Shown piece by piece: positions 1 through 7,133 of a stretch of 38,955 bases of DNA. A program made the translations under genes and the position numbers. Under the pieces are notes generated by a model. That model saw only the letters and a list, made by a program, of their open reading frames with translations. It searched no databases and was not told the DNA's origin. Numbering within the stretch: the stretch's first letter is position 1; every line of letters starts with the position of its first letter. The DNA is from Clostridiales bacterium (GTDB taxonomy: Bacteria; Bacillota; Clostridia; Saccharofermentanales; Saccharofermentanaceae): the NCBI GenBank assembly GCA_017545245.1, contig JAFWPB010000018.1:1-38955 (forward strand), in the 5' to 3' direction.

Positions 1-146
1 ACGTTTACGACTTATCGCCCCTATCCCACTGCTCGAAAAGCACTAGCGCGTAGCCGACTCCCAAAGGGCTTCAGGCATTTGCCCACTTCTCTAATATACG
101 GCCGAAATCCGGGCTTCAATGAAACAGAACATTTTGAGACAGCCCT
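1..146 (+). mobile_element. Right end of a MITE-like repeat (copy A, cut by the window edge)
   Basis: These bases align with 38811-38955 in the same orientation, with scattered substitutions and small length differences. The outer end, CATTTTGAGACAGCCC at 130-145, is the reverse complement of the left terminus of the complete copy at 38534-38550. Bases 1-14 hold the right arm of the fourth internal hairpin of that copy, so copy A continues to the left of the window. No transposase is visible. A minus-strand reading frame crosses it (248 to 21) but has no ribosome site and enters the repeat, so it is not taken as a gene. Confidence 0.8.
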
Positions 147-236
147 TTCTTTGTCTTCTATCGCGTCTTCAGGTGTAATCCTTAAGAATAATCCTCCTCC
201 AAAGGAGCATTCATAGCAGTCAAGGACAGGAACGTA

Positions 237-245
237 TGTTATAAT
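237..245 (+). promoter_or_regulatory. Extended -10 promoter for the zinc-ribbon/GH32 pair
   Basis: TGTTATAAT at 237-245 is a consensus -10 with the TGn extension. No good -35 is visible 17 bp upstream, which extended -10 promoters tolerate. The leader would be about 100 nt and includes a short hairpin (TCTG, four T, CAGA near 268-280). The rest of 147-355 shows nothing else that I can assign. Confidence 0.5.
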
Positions 246-355
246 CATATTTGTTGAAAAACAACGGATCTCTGTTTTCAGAACCGTTTTATATACTTAT
301 TTCGAGCCACGTGAGACATGTTTCGGAAGAATCTTTATGTGTGAAGGAGCGTATT

Positions 356-889
356 ATGGATAACATTGGTAATTCTTCAAATCAGGGTGCTTGGGCGAAT
401 GGAGATATTGCTGTTTCTTTCTCTGCGAATGTCCCGTTTATCGATCCGCGGGTCGGTAAAGTGGATATGGTCATCGGAGGAAACTTATCTGTAGTCATGC
501 AGGATCCGGGAAAGCCGTTCCCTGGAACAAACGTGGTAAGCAAGCGTGCCGAGGAAGCAATCGTAAGTGCGATCACGAACATGAAAGATGTCTCTTATAC
601 GCAGATTGCTTCTCATGCATCGGATATCGTAAATGCTATGGCAACCGCGCTCCGTTCTGACGGATTTGTACTGACATCCGTATCCTTTGATTCTTCTGCG
701 CCACAAGCGTCTGCTGCACCGGCTCCGGAAGTGCCGGCTGAACCAGCTCCAGCTCCAGTGGCAGCAGCACCTGTAGCACCAGCTCCGGCGGCACAGGTCG
801 AGTATATGAAATTCTGCACGAATTGCGGAACGCCATCCAGTGGAACGAAGTTCTGTATCCAGTGCGGAAACTCTCTTATCAGAAAGTAA
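356..889 (+). CDS. Small protein with Pro/Ala linker and C-terminal zinc ribbon
   Basis: A 178-residue protein started at ATG 356, with AAGGAG 7-8 nt upstream; an earlier in-frame start lacks a ribosome site. It has three parts. A folded N-terminal part of about 115 residues is followed by a Pro/Ala-rich linker. The C-terminus is a double-CxxC zinc ribbon (CTNCG, then CIQCG about 10 residues later). The end of the N-terminal part (around VSYTQIASHASDIVNAM) weakly recalls the SPFH/virion-core type proteins that often carry such a zinc ribbon, but this is resemblance by eye. No signal peptide, so probably cytosolic. Function unknown. The GH32 gene starts 34 nt downstream and may share its transcript. 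Confidence 0.75.
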   Translation: MDNIGNSSNQGAWANGDIAVSFSANVPFIDPRVGKVDMVIGGNLSVVMQDPGKPFPGTNVVSKRAEEAIVSAITNMKDVSYTQIASHASDIVNAMATALRSDGFVLTSVSFDSSAPQASAAPAPEVPAEPAPAPVAAAPVAPAPAAQVEYMKFCTNCGTPSSGTKFCIQCGNSLIRK

Positions 890-923
890 TAACGGATACT
901 GTTGCAAAAGTGTATTGGAGGAG

Positions 924-2105
924 ATGAACTTGCTTCGGCCAAGTGTACATTTTACGCCTCAATATGGTTGGATGAATGACCCAAATGGGGCGGTGTATTT
1001 TCAGGGACAATACCACCTTTTCTATCAGCATAATCCACATGGACTGACATGGAATCATATGCACTGGGGTCATGCTGTGTCAGAAAATCTGGTCGACTGG
1101 AAACACCTTCCGATTGCTCTTTATCCTGACGACATGGGGGATATTTTTTCCGGAAGCTGCATTGTCGATAAAGAAAATATCAGCGGACTTGCCGCTCCGT
1201 CACAAGAGCTTTTGCTGGCGTATTATACTTCGCATAACATGGAGACGAAGCGTGAACAGCAGTGCCTCGCCTATAGCACGGATGGTGTGACATTCCAAAA
1301 ATATGAAGGGAATCCGATCCTGCCCGGAAAAGATAATACACCGGCCAGAGACCCGCATGTTTCCCGAAACCCAGTGCTGGGCGGTTTTACCATGTGTATC
1401 ACGACGGAAAAAGTGATTGAGTTTTATCACTCCCGGAATCTCTTGGACTGGGAGAAAACAGGTGAGTTTGCTCTCCCTGCATATGCTTTTCAAGGTATGA
1501 TCGAGTGTCCGTGCCTTTTCCCTGTGAAAGTAGAAAACAGTGATGCACTCCTTGGCGGGGAGACGGAAGAAAAGTATGTCCTCATGATGAGTATGGATAT
1601 TCCCGAGACGGAGTATTCCAAGTTCCCGGAAGAAGCGGTTCCCCATAACCGCCTGATGCAGTATTTTGTCGGATCATTCGACGGGAAGGTTTTCCTGGAT
1701 GAGAATCCGAATGCGAGGCCGCATCTTGTGGACTATGGTGCGGATTATTATGCCGGAACGATCTTTGGCGGACTTGATGAACCGGTCCTGATCGCCTGGT
1801 TGGGAAATGCGGAAAAGAGCATGGAGATTCCGACAGAAAAAGAAGGCTTCCGGGGCATCCAGAGTTTTCCAAGAGTGCTTTCACTTGTGAAAAGGAACGG
1901 GGAGTATTGCCTGAAACACAGATTTGCCTTCGTTGATGAAAAGACGGGAAAGGTAGATGTTTCTAAGGAATGTAACATTGTTACAAGTAATGGGGAAGTT
2001 TTCCTGAAGCGCGAAAAGGAAAAAGTGATATTCACTGACCATTGTGTCAGGGAGGTGATCGAGAAAGACGGACTGATTGCCCGGACCGACCATATTTACC
2101 AGTAA
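924..2105 (+). CDS. GH32 beta-fructofuranosidase / sucrose(-6-phosphate) hydrolase
   Basis: Glycoside hydrolase family 32 enzyme that hydrolyses terminal beta-fructosides such as sucrose, sucrose-6-phosphate or short fructans. The three family motifs are visible: WMNDPNG (residues 16-22, nucleophile Asp19), RDP (142-144) and EC (Glu194, acid/base). There is no signal peptide, so the enzyme is intracellular. At about 393 residues it is shorter than the usual 450-500, because the C-terminal beta-sandwich is reduced. The start is ambiguous: GGAGGAG at 917-923 touches ATG 924, while TTG 930 lies 8 nt after GGAGG and may be the true start. No sugar transporter or PTS gene is adjacent, so the physiological substrate is not shown. 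Confidence 0.9.
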   Translation: MNLLRPSVHFTPQYGWMNDPNGAVYFQGQYHLFYQHNPHGLTWNHMHWGHAVSENLVDWKHLPIALYPDDMGDIFSGSCIVDKENISGLAAPSQELLLAYYTSHNMETKREQQCLAYSTDGVTFQKYEGNPILPGKDNTPARDPHVSRNPVLGGFTMCITTEKVIEFYHSRNLLDWEKTGEFALPAYAFQGMIECPCLFPVKVENSDALLGGETEEKYVLMMSMDIPETEYSKFPEEAVPHNRLMQYFVGSFDGKVFLDENPNARPHLVDYGADYYAGTIFGGLDEPVLIAWLGNAEKSMEIPTEKEGFRGIQSFPRVLSLVKRNGEYCLKHRFAFVDEKTGKVDVSKECNIVTSNGEVFLKREKEKVIFTDHCVREVIEKDGLIARTDHIYQ

Positions 2106-2109
2106 AGAC

Positions 2110-2133
2110 GTGCCTCTTCCGGGGCACTTTTTT
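2110..2133 (+). terminator. Intrinsic terminator after GH32
   Basis: GTGCC (2110-2114) pairs with GGCAC (2123-2127), followed directly by six T. It sits 5 nt after the GH32 stop codon. Confidence 0.7.
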
Positions 2134-2139
2134 ATGGCA

Positions 2140-2168
2140 TTTCCGAAAAGAAAGAAAAAAAGTATAAT
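2140..2168 (+). promoter_or_regulatory. Promoter of the NlpC/P60-like gene pair
   Basis: A perfect TATAAT at 2163-2168 lies 17 bp after a weak -35 (TTTCCG, 2140-2145). It stands between the GH32 terminator and the first NlpC-like gene, which supports it. Confidence 0.5.
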
Positions 2169-2201
2169 GTATTGAGATCGAAAAGCTCAGGGGGGACTTT
2201 T

Positions 2202-3560
2202 GTGAAGAAGAGTGACAGCACGAAAGCAATTTTGGCAGGAATGGCTGTTTGTGCCATTGCCATAACCGGTGTCGTGGTGGCCGTGATCAAGCCTTGGAAA
2301 ACGAAGACTTCGGATGATACAGTGAATAGTTCTGAAAACACAACAGAACAGACGAGCTCAAAAGAGAGTACAAAATCTACAGAAACGGAAGTGACCACCG
2401 AAGAAACAACAGAGAAAAAGCCACTTCCGACAGAGCCAGAGGGTGTGCTTGCCAGATTTCTTGGTGTGGCCGACTATGGTGAAGAGCAAACGAAGAAAGA
2501 GAACGCGGAAAGCTTCCAGTACCGCTTTGACGTGGATGGTGAAGAAAAACTCTTCCGCATCGATAACTCTTTGAAAGACGCAGAAGGCAACAGTGCTTTT
2601 GCCGTACAAAACAAACTGAAAGAAAACTCCAGCTATGAACTGACCTTACGGGATGACGTGATCGTGGATGTGGAAGAGATTCCTTTTGAACCGCTCAATT
2701 ACCAGCCACCCGTAAGTGGGAAAGCAGGAGAGAAGACGCTCACCAATTTCATAAAGACGTCGATGATGCCTGTCGGGACGACGCTGTATGTATTTGGCGG
2801 CGGCTGGGACTGGCAGGATACAGGATCGGCGATCCAGGCGAGAACGCTCGGTGTCTCTGACGACTGGGTGAGGTTTTTCAATCAGCAGGATGTGAACTAT
2901 ACGTTCCGCGATGTGGATAACGATCCGGACAAGCGTGACCCCAAGACCAGCTACTATCCTTTTGGTGGATTCAACGAATATTACTACGCCGGCCTGGATT
3001 GCTCCGGTTTTGTCGGCTGGGCGGTCTACAATACTTTTGAAACGGAAAACGGACGTGCGGGCTATGTGGGAAAAGCAACCAAGATGGCCAAGCGTTTCTC
3101 GGATTACGGCTGGGGTTCTTTTTCCCGGGATGTAAAAGCACCATCTGCAGAGAATCTGCAAATGTTCAAGCCGGGCGATATCATGAGCATGAAAGGACAT
3201 GTCTATATTTCGCTCGGGACCTGTTCGGATGGAAGTATGCTGATCGTGCATTCTACAAATGGATTTGTCAGCAGGACCGGTCAGCCCGGAGGCGGCGTCG
3301 CGCTTGGTGTGGTTTCTTATACAAAAGAGTGCGAAGCCTACAGACTGGCCGATGAGTATATGTCGAAATTCTATCCCGCATGGTACGAAAGATACAGTAT
3401 CCCGGTCAGCAACCCGGATACATTCTGCAGTCTCTCGGACAGCGAGGATACGGGCCTTTTCAGATGGGATACCACAAGTGGTGAGGGCCTTTCGGATCCG
3501 GATCATATGCAGGATATGACACCGGAACAGGTGCTGAAGTTCTGCTTTGGTGAGAAGTGA
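2202..3560 (+). CDS. Membrane-anchored NlpC/P60-like cysteine peptidase, copy 1
   Basis: A 452-residue protein started at GTG 2202, because AGGGGGGA at 2189-2196 is correctly spaced for it. One N-terminal membrane helix (about 9-29) is followed by a Ser/Thr/Glu-rich linker (about 35-75), which places the rest outside the cell. The C-terminal domain has an NlpC/P60-type (CHAP-like) core: LDCSGF with Cys267, GHVYISLG with His333, and IVHST with His350 as the likely third catalytic residue. Such enzymes usually cut peptidoglycan stem peptides; the exact bond cannot be read from sequence. Residues 80-200 form a separate domain shared with the next gene. The two proteins are paralogues in tandem, 41 nt apart, probably one operon. 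Confidence 0.85.
   Translation: MKKSDSTKAILAGMAVCAIAITGVVVAVIKPWKTKTSDDTVNSSENTTEQTSSKESTKSTETEVTTEETTEKKPLPTEPEGVLARFLGVADYGEEQTKKENAESFQYRFDVDGEEKLFRIDNSLKDAEGNSAFAVQNKLKENSSYELTLRDDVIVDVEEIPFEPLNYQPPVSGKAGEKTLTNFIKTSMMPVGTTLYVFGGGWDWQDTGSAIQARTLGVSDDWVRFFNQQDVNYTFRDVDNDPDKRDPKTSYYPFGGFNEYYYAGLDCSGFVGWAVYNTFETENGRAGYVGKATKMAKRFSDYGWGSFSRDVKAPSAENLQMFKPGDIMSMKGHVYISLGTCSDGSMLIVHSTNGFVSRTGQPGGGVALGVVSYTKECEAYRLADEYMSKFYPAWYERYSIPVSNPDTFCSLSDSEDTGLFRWDTTSGEGLSDPDHMQDMTPEQVLKFCFGEK
3282..3369 (+). repeat. 88-bp block identical to 4649-4736
   Basis: Bases 3282-3369 and 4649-4736 (offset 1367) are identical over 88 positions, including all wobble positions, while the flanking parts of the two paralogous genes differ clearly. 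The block encodes the segment after the third catalytic residue, from the end of RTGQPGGG to YMSK. This is the pattern of recent gene conversion. Confidence 0.9.
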
Positions 3561-3601
3561 AACATGAGTGGATCGCATTCGATCTAGTGAGGTAGATTGC
3601 T

Positions 3602-4924
3602 TTGAAAAAAGACGGTTCGGCAAAAGTTATCTTTTCAGTTTTAGCGGTCATCGCGGTCGTTGCAGTTTGTGTTGTAGTTTTTATGGTCAAGCCTTGGAAA
3701 GAAAAGACTTCTGAGGAAACAAAGAATAACACGTCGGAAGTTTCGGAAACAGAGGTCACTTCGGAGAGTGAAACCTCGGAAAGTACTGATGAAAGCGGAG
3801 GACTACAGACCATCCAGGCTGTTTACCTCGGCGTTGCAGACTATGGTGAAGAGGAAACAAGAATTGAGAATGTGGAGAATTTCCAGTACCGTTTTGAAGT
3901 GAACGGAGAGGAGCAGCTTTTCCGGATCGATAACTCACAGAAAGACGAAACCGGGGAAAGTGCTTTTGCCATACAAAACAAACTCAAAGAGAATTACGGC
4001 TTCGAACTGCTCGTGAAAAACGGTATCATCTATAGTGTAGCGGAACTGCCGTCGGAGCCGACTGGTTACCAGCCACCGGTAGTCGGCAAGGCAGGAGAAC
4101 GTACGCTTTCAAATTTCGTGAAAACGTCACTGATGCCAGTCGGCGTGACGCTTTATATTGCCGGTGGCGGATGGAACTGGCAGAATACGGCACCAGCGAT
4201 CCAGGGAAGATCGATTGGTGTTGCGGACAGCTGGGTGCGCTTTTTTCTTGAACATGATGAGAGCTATTCTTTCCTCGATGTTGACAATAATCCCGCCAAA
4301 CGCGATCCGAGGACGAGTTATTTTCCTTTCGGCGACTACAACGAATACTACTACGCTGGGCTCGACTGTTCGGGATTTGTGAACTGGGCGATCTATAATA
4401 CATTTGAAACCGAGGACGGAAACCCCGGTTATACATGGAAGTCGACGACAATTGCAAAGCAGCTTCGCGATTATGGCTGGGGCACCTATACACAGGATGT
4501 GAAAGAACCGTCAAAGGGCAGCGAGTACGTCTTCAAGCCGGGCGACATCATGAGCTTGACCGGACATGTTTATATTTCGCTGGGAACTTGTTCGGACGGA
4601 AGCATCCTGATCGTGCATTCGACAAGCGAAGTGTACAGCCGGACCGGCCAGCCCGGAGGCGGCGTCGCGCTTGGTGTGGTTTCTTATACAAAAGAGTGCG
4701 AAGCCTACAGACTGGCCGATGAGTATATGTCGAAATACTATCCTGAATGGTATGAACGATACAGCATCCAGCTCAGTAATCCGGAAAGTTTTTGCTACGT
4801 GACAGGCTACGACGAGGCCGGCCTTTTCCGCTGGGATACGACCAGTGCATCCGGAATCTCTGACCCGGATCACATTCAGGAGATGACGCCGGAAGAAGTG
4901 CTGAAGTTCTGCTACGGGGAGTGA
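3602..4924 (+). CDS. Membrane-anchored NlpC/P60-like cysteine peptidase, copy 2
   Basis: A 440-residue paralogue of the preceding gene with the same layout: membrane helix (about 8-29), short Ser/Thr/Glu linker (35-65), shared middle domain and a C-terminal NlpC/P60-like domain with Cys256 (LDCSGF), His322 (GHVYIS) and His339 (IVHS). The start is TTG 3602, preceded by GAGG at 3589-3592; no ATG fits before the membrane helix. It probably acts on the cell wall outside the membrane. An 88-bp stretch (4649-4736) is identical to copy 1. The linker is shorter than in copy 1, and residues around the active site (for example ESYSFLD versus VNYTFRD) have diverged, so substrate preference may differ. 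Confidence 0.85.
   Translation: MKKDGSAKVIFSVLAVIAVVAVCVVVFMVKPWKEKTSEETKNNTSEVSETEVTSESETSESTDESGGLQTIQAVYLGVADYGEEETRIENVENFQYRFEVNGEEQLFRIDNSQKDETGESAFAIQNKLKENYGFELLVKNGIIYSVAELPSEPTGYQPPVVGKAGERTLSNFVKTSLMPVGVTLYIAGGGWNWQNTAPAIQGRSIGVADSWVRFFLEHDESYSFLDVDNNPAKRDPRTSYFPFGDYNEYYYAGLDCSGFVNWAIYNTFETEDGNPGYTWKSTTIAKQLRDYGWGTYTQDVKEPSKGSEYVFKPGDIMSLTGHVYISLGTCSDGSILIVHSTSEVYSRTGQPGGGVALGVVSYTKECEAYRLADEYMSKYYPEWYERYSIQLSNPESFCYVTGYDEAGLFRWDTTSASGISDPDHIQEMTPEEVLKFCYGE
4649..4736 (+). repeat. 88-bp block identical to 3282-3369
   Basis: Second copy of the gene-conversion tract shared by the two NlpC/P60-like genes. Confidence 0.9.
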
Positions 4925-5019
4925 ACTCAAGGGCAAGAGCTTTTCGAAAAGACTTCGAGCCCACCGCCCGAGTGTCCTATAAGATTCACTTTTCAGCGCA
5001 TCTTATTAAACACCTGTTT

Positions 5020-5053
5020 TGCAATTCACCACATATAAGATGCATTCCACCAC
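5020..5053 (+). promoter_or_regulatory. Direct repeat with 21-bp period, putative LytTR-type activator site
   Basis: TGCAATTCACCAC (5020-5032) and TGCATTCCACCAC (5041-5053) match at 11 of 13 positions and start 21 bp apart, two helical turns. LytTR-family regulators are known to bind direct repeats with this spacing. The proximal repeat begins 43 bp before the -10 box at 5084. The geometry at 13918-13950 is the same. The LytTR regulator of this operon is the obvious candidate protein, but the repeats do not closely fit the published LytTR consensus. Confidence 0.5.
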
Positions 5054-5080
5054 GGGTGGCGCGCACGGCGCATGACGGGG

Positions 5081-5089
5081 TGGTATTCT
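5081..5089 (+). promoter_or_regulatory. Extended -10 promoter of the M13/ABC/two-component operon
   Basis: TGGTATTCT at 5081-5089 is a TGn-extended -10. The -35 region is GC-rich and poor, as expected for an activator-dependent promoter. Transcription would start near 5096, about 27 nt before the ATG. The sequence upstream (4925-5060) also holds inverted repeats, for example GCATCTTA (4998-5005) with TAAGATGC (5036-5043). Confidence 0.5.
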
Positions 5090-5122
5090 CCCATCAAGAC
5101 ACATGATGAGGAGAAAAACACA

Positions 5123-7123
5123 ATGCGTAAAAGCGAATTACTCAGTTTGATCCTGGCAGGGACGATGACGGTTGCGGCGAGCGGATGTGCGAAGGTAGTA
5201 GAACCGAAGCGCGTGCCGACGGCAGCAACAGAAGCGGAAGCAAAAGAGATCCGCCCGCAGGACGACTACTACTATTACATCAACAAAGAACGCGTGGATA
5301 ACGCCACATTTGAATACGGCGAAAGCACTGCCGCCAGTTCTTTTGAAGAAGCAGGCACGCAGGAAAAAGTCGAGAAGATCATCCGTAATGTGGCGGACGG
5401 TTCCGGCTACGAAAAGGGATCTGAAGAGGATGTGATCCAAAAGGCGTATCAGGCGTTCATGCGCTACGATTTCGAAAACGAAAAAGCGCCGCAGGATCTT
5501 GTCGAGCTTCTGGATAAAATTAATCAGGCTTCGTCAGTGCAGGAACTGATGGACATCGATGCGGTGCTGGTCCGCGACTATTATCTGGGTTCCATGCTGA
5601 ACGTGTCGGTCAATAACGACGTTTTCCAATCCGGAAAGAAAACGATCGAGTTCGGGCAGACCACTACGGTGCTCAGTGCCGGATTTGCTGACATCCGTGA
5701 AGACGATGATGCACTCGATACCTTGCAGCAGTATGGCAAGCTGATCCGCCGAGCGATGGGTTATGACATGGAACATGCAGATGCGGATGCAAAAGCACTG
5801 GCCTATCTGACTCTCGATCTTTTTCAGACGACAAACCTCGAGCAGATGGACGAACTGTTCGGATACGACCACTATACAGTGCTTTCGGTAGATGAGGCAT
5901 ATGCAAACTTTGCAAGTTTTGATCTGAAGAAGTATTTCAGCAACCTTGGTCTGTCGATGGGCTCGGTCAAGACGATCAACATTATAGATAAGAAACAATT
6001 TGATGGCCTTTCGAAGATCTTTAAAGAAGAAAATCTTGAAGCACTCAAGACCTGGGAGATGGGTCGTCTCATGAATCAGTATTCACGATTCCTGACGGTA
6101 AGTTATCCGGAGCTAACAGGGTTGGTTAGTGCAGACTACTCTTCAAAAGATAAGCAGGCGGTTCTGGAGATCGGTCAGGAATTCATCAGAGAGACGGATC
6201 CGCTTTATGTGAAACAGTACTACACGGACGAGATGGATCAGGCGCTTCGTGCAATGTGCGATGATATTAAAGGCGGATATAGAAAACTGATCTCGCAGGC
6301 GACATGGCTTTCTGAGACAACGCGTAAAGAACTTCTTTCCAAACTCGACGGGATCACTTATGTTACAGGAAAAGATATGACCCGCCACGACAATACTTTG
6401 TTCGAAACCCTGGATGGCAGCAACTATTACGAACTGCTGAAAAACTACCATAAGATCTTCCGTCAGAAGACACTGTCCGGACTTTCCGGAACGCAGGAAA
6501 AATCGATCGATATGCCGATGCAGATCGTCAACGCCTGCTACAATCCTTACGAAAACACGATTACGATTTCAAGCGCGATCACCAACGCTCCTTTCTTCGA
6601 TGAGAATGCGGACTATTTCACAAACCTCGGCGGACTTGGCATGACTATCGCACACGAGATGGGACATGCATTTGACAGCACCGGTATCCTCTTCCGGAAA
6701 GACGGCGTTTACGACCCAAACTGGCTCGATAAAGCCGACTTGCAAGTGCTTTTGGAACGGAATGAAAAAGCAGCGGAATACTTTGAGAAAAACTTCACGG
6801 TCTTTGGTCTTTACCACGTCGACGGCAAGAGAACGCTCGGCGAGAACTATGCGGACCTGGGCGCGATGGAGTGTGTGACGTTACTTGCGGATACGAAAGA
6901 GGAACGGAGGCTTTTGTTTGAAAACTATGCGGCGACATGGTGTGAGATGAAGACGGATACGGTCATCATAAACCAGCTTGCGTACGACGAGCATAGCCCG
7001 GAAGTCATCCGCGTCAATGCGATCCTTTCTACGCTCGAGACGTACTACGAAGTGTACGACGTCAAAGAAGGCGACGGCATGTATATTGCGCCGGAGAAAC
7101 GCATCTCCAGATGGCATGAGTGA
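5123..7123 (+). CDS. M13 (neprilysin/PepO) zinc metallopeptidase lipoprotein
   Basis: A 666-residue surface lipoprotein: the signal peptide ends at AASGC (Cys22), the lipid-modified residue. The rest is a complete M13 peptidase. HEMGH at 511-515 gives two zinc ligands and the catalytic Glu. ENYAD (Glu574 to Asp578) gives the third ligand. NACY (470-473) corresponds to the substrate-binding NAFY of neprilysin, and EHSPEVIRVN contains the equivalents of the transition-state His and the conserved Arg (His624, Arg630). The family cuts short peptides. The usual C-terminal CxxW is absent. The start is ATG 5123, with GAGGAG at 5108-5113. The permease starts 10 nt after the stop, so the peptidase heads a five-gene operon with an ABC system and a two-component system. 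I infer a role in processing or destroying an extracellular peptide. Confidence 0.93.
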   Translation: MRKSELLSLILAGTMTVAASGCAKVVEPKRVPTAATEAEAKEIRPQDDYYYYINKERVDNATFEYGESTAASSFEEAGTQEKVEKIIRNVADGSGYEKGSEEDVIQKAYQAFMRYDFENEKAPQDLVELLDKINQASSVQELMDIDAVLVRDYYLGSMLNVSVNNDVFQSGKKTIEFGQTTTVLSAGFADIREDDDALDTLQQYGKLIRRAMGYDMEHADADAKALAYLTLDLFQTTNLEQMDELFGYDHYTVLSVDEAYANFASFDLKKYFSNLGLSMGSVKTINIIDKKQFDGLSKIFKEENLEALKTWEMGRLMNQYSRFLTVSYPELTGLVSADYSSKDKQAVLEIGQEFIRETDPLYVKQYYTDEMDQALRAMCDDIKGGYRKLISQATWLSETTRKELLSKLDGITYVTGKDMTRHDNTLFETLDGSNYYELLKNYHKIFRQKTLSGLSGTQEKSIDMPMQIVNACYNPYENTITISSAITNAPFFDENADYFTNLGGLGMTIAHEMGHAFDSTGILFRKDGVYDPNWLDKADLQVLLERNEKAAEYFEKNFTVFGLYHVDGKRTLGENYADLGAMECVTLLADTKEERRLLFENYAATWCEMKTDTVIINQLAYDEHSPEVIRVNAILSTLETYYEVYDVKEGDGMYIAPEKRISRWHE

Positions 7124-7133
7124 GGTGAGAAAC

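Noticed and set aside
21..248. Minus-strand 75-codon frame at the left end
   Set aside because: It has no ribosome site and its second half runs into the repeat element; it looks like a chance frame.
2646..3623. Long minus-strand frame (325 codons) antisense to the first NlpC/P60-like gene
   Set aside because: It is antisense to a clearly conserved protein with catalytic motifs; the predicted product is rich in Arg/His with no recognisable domain and has no ribosome site.
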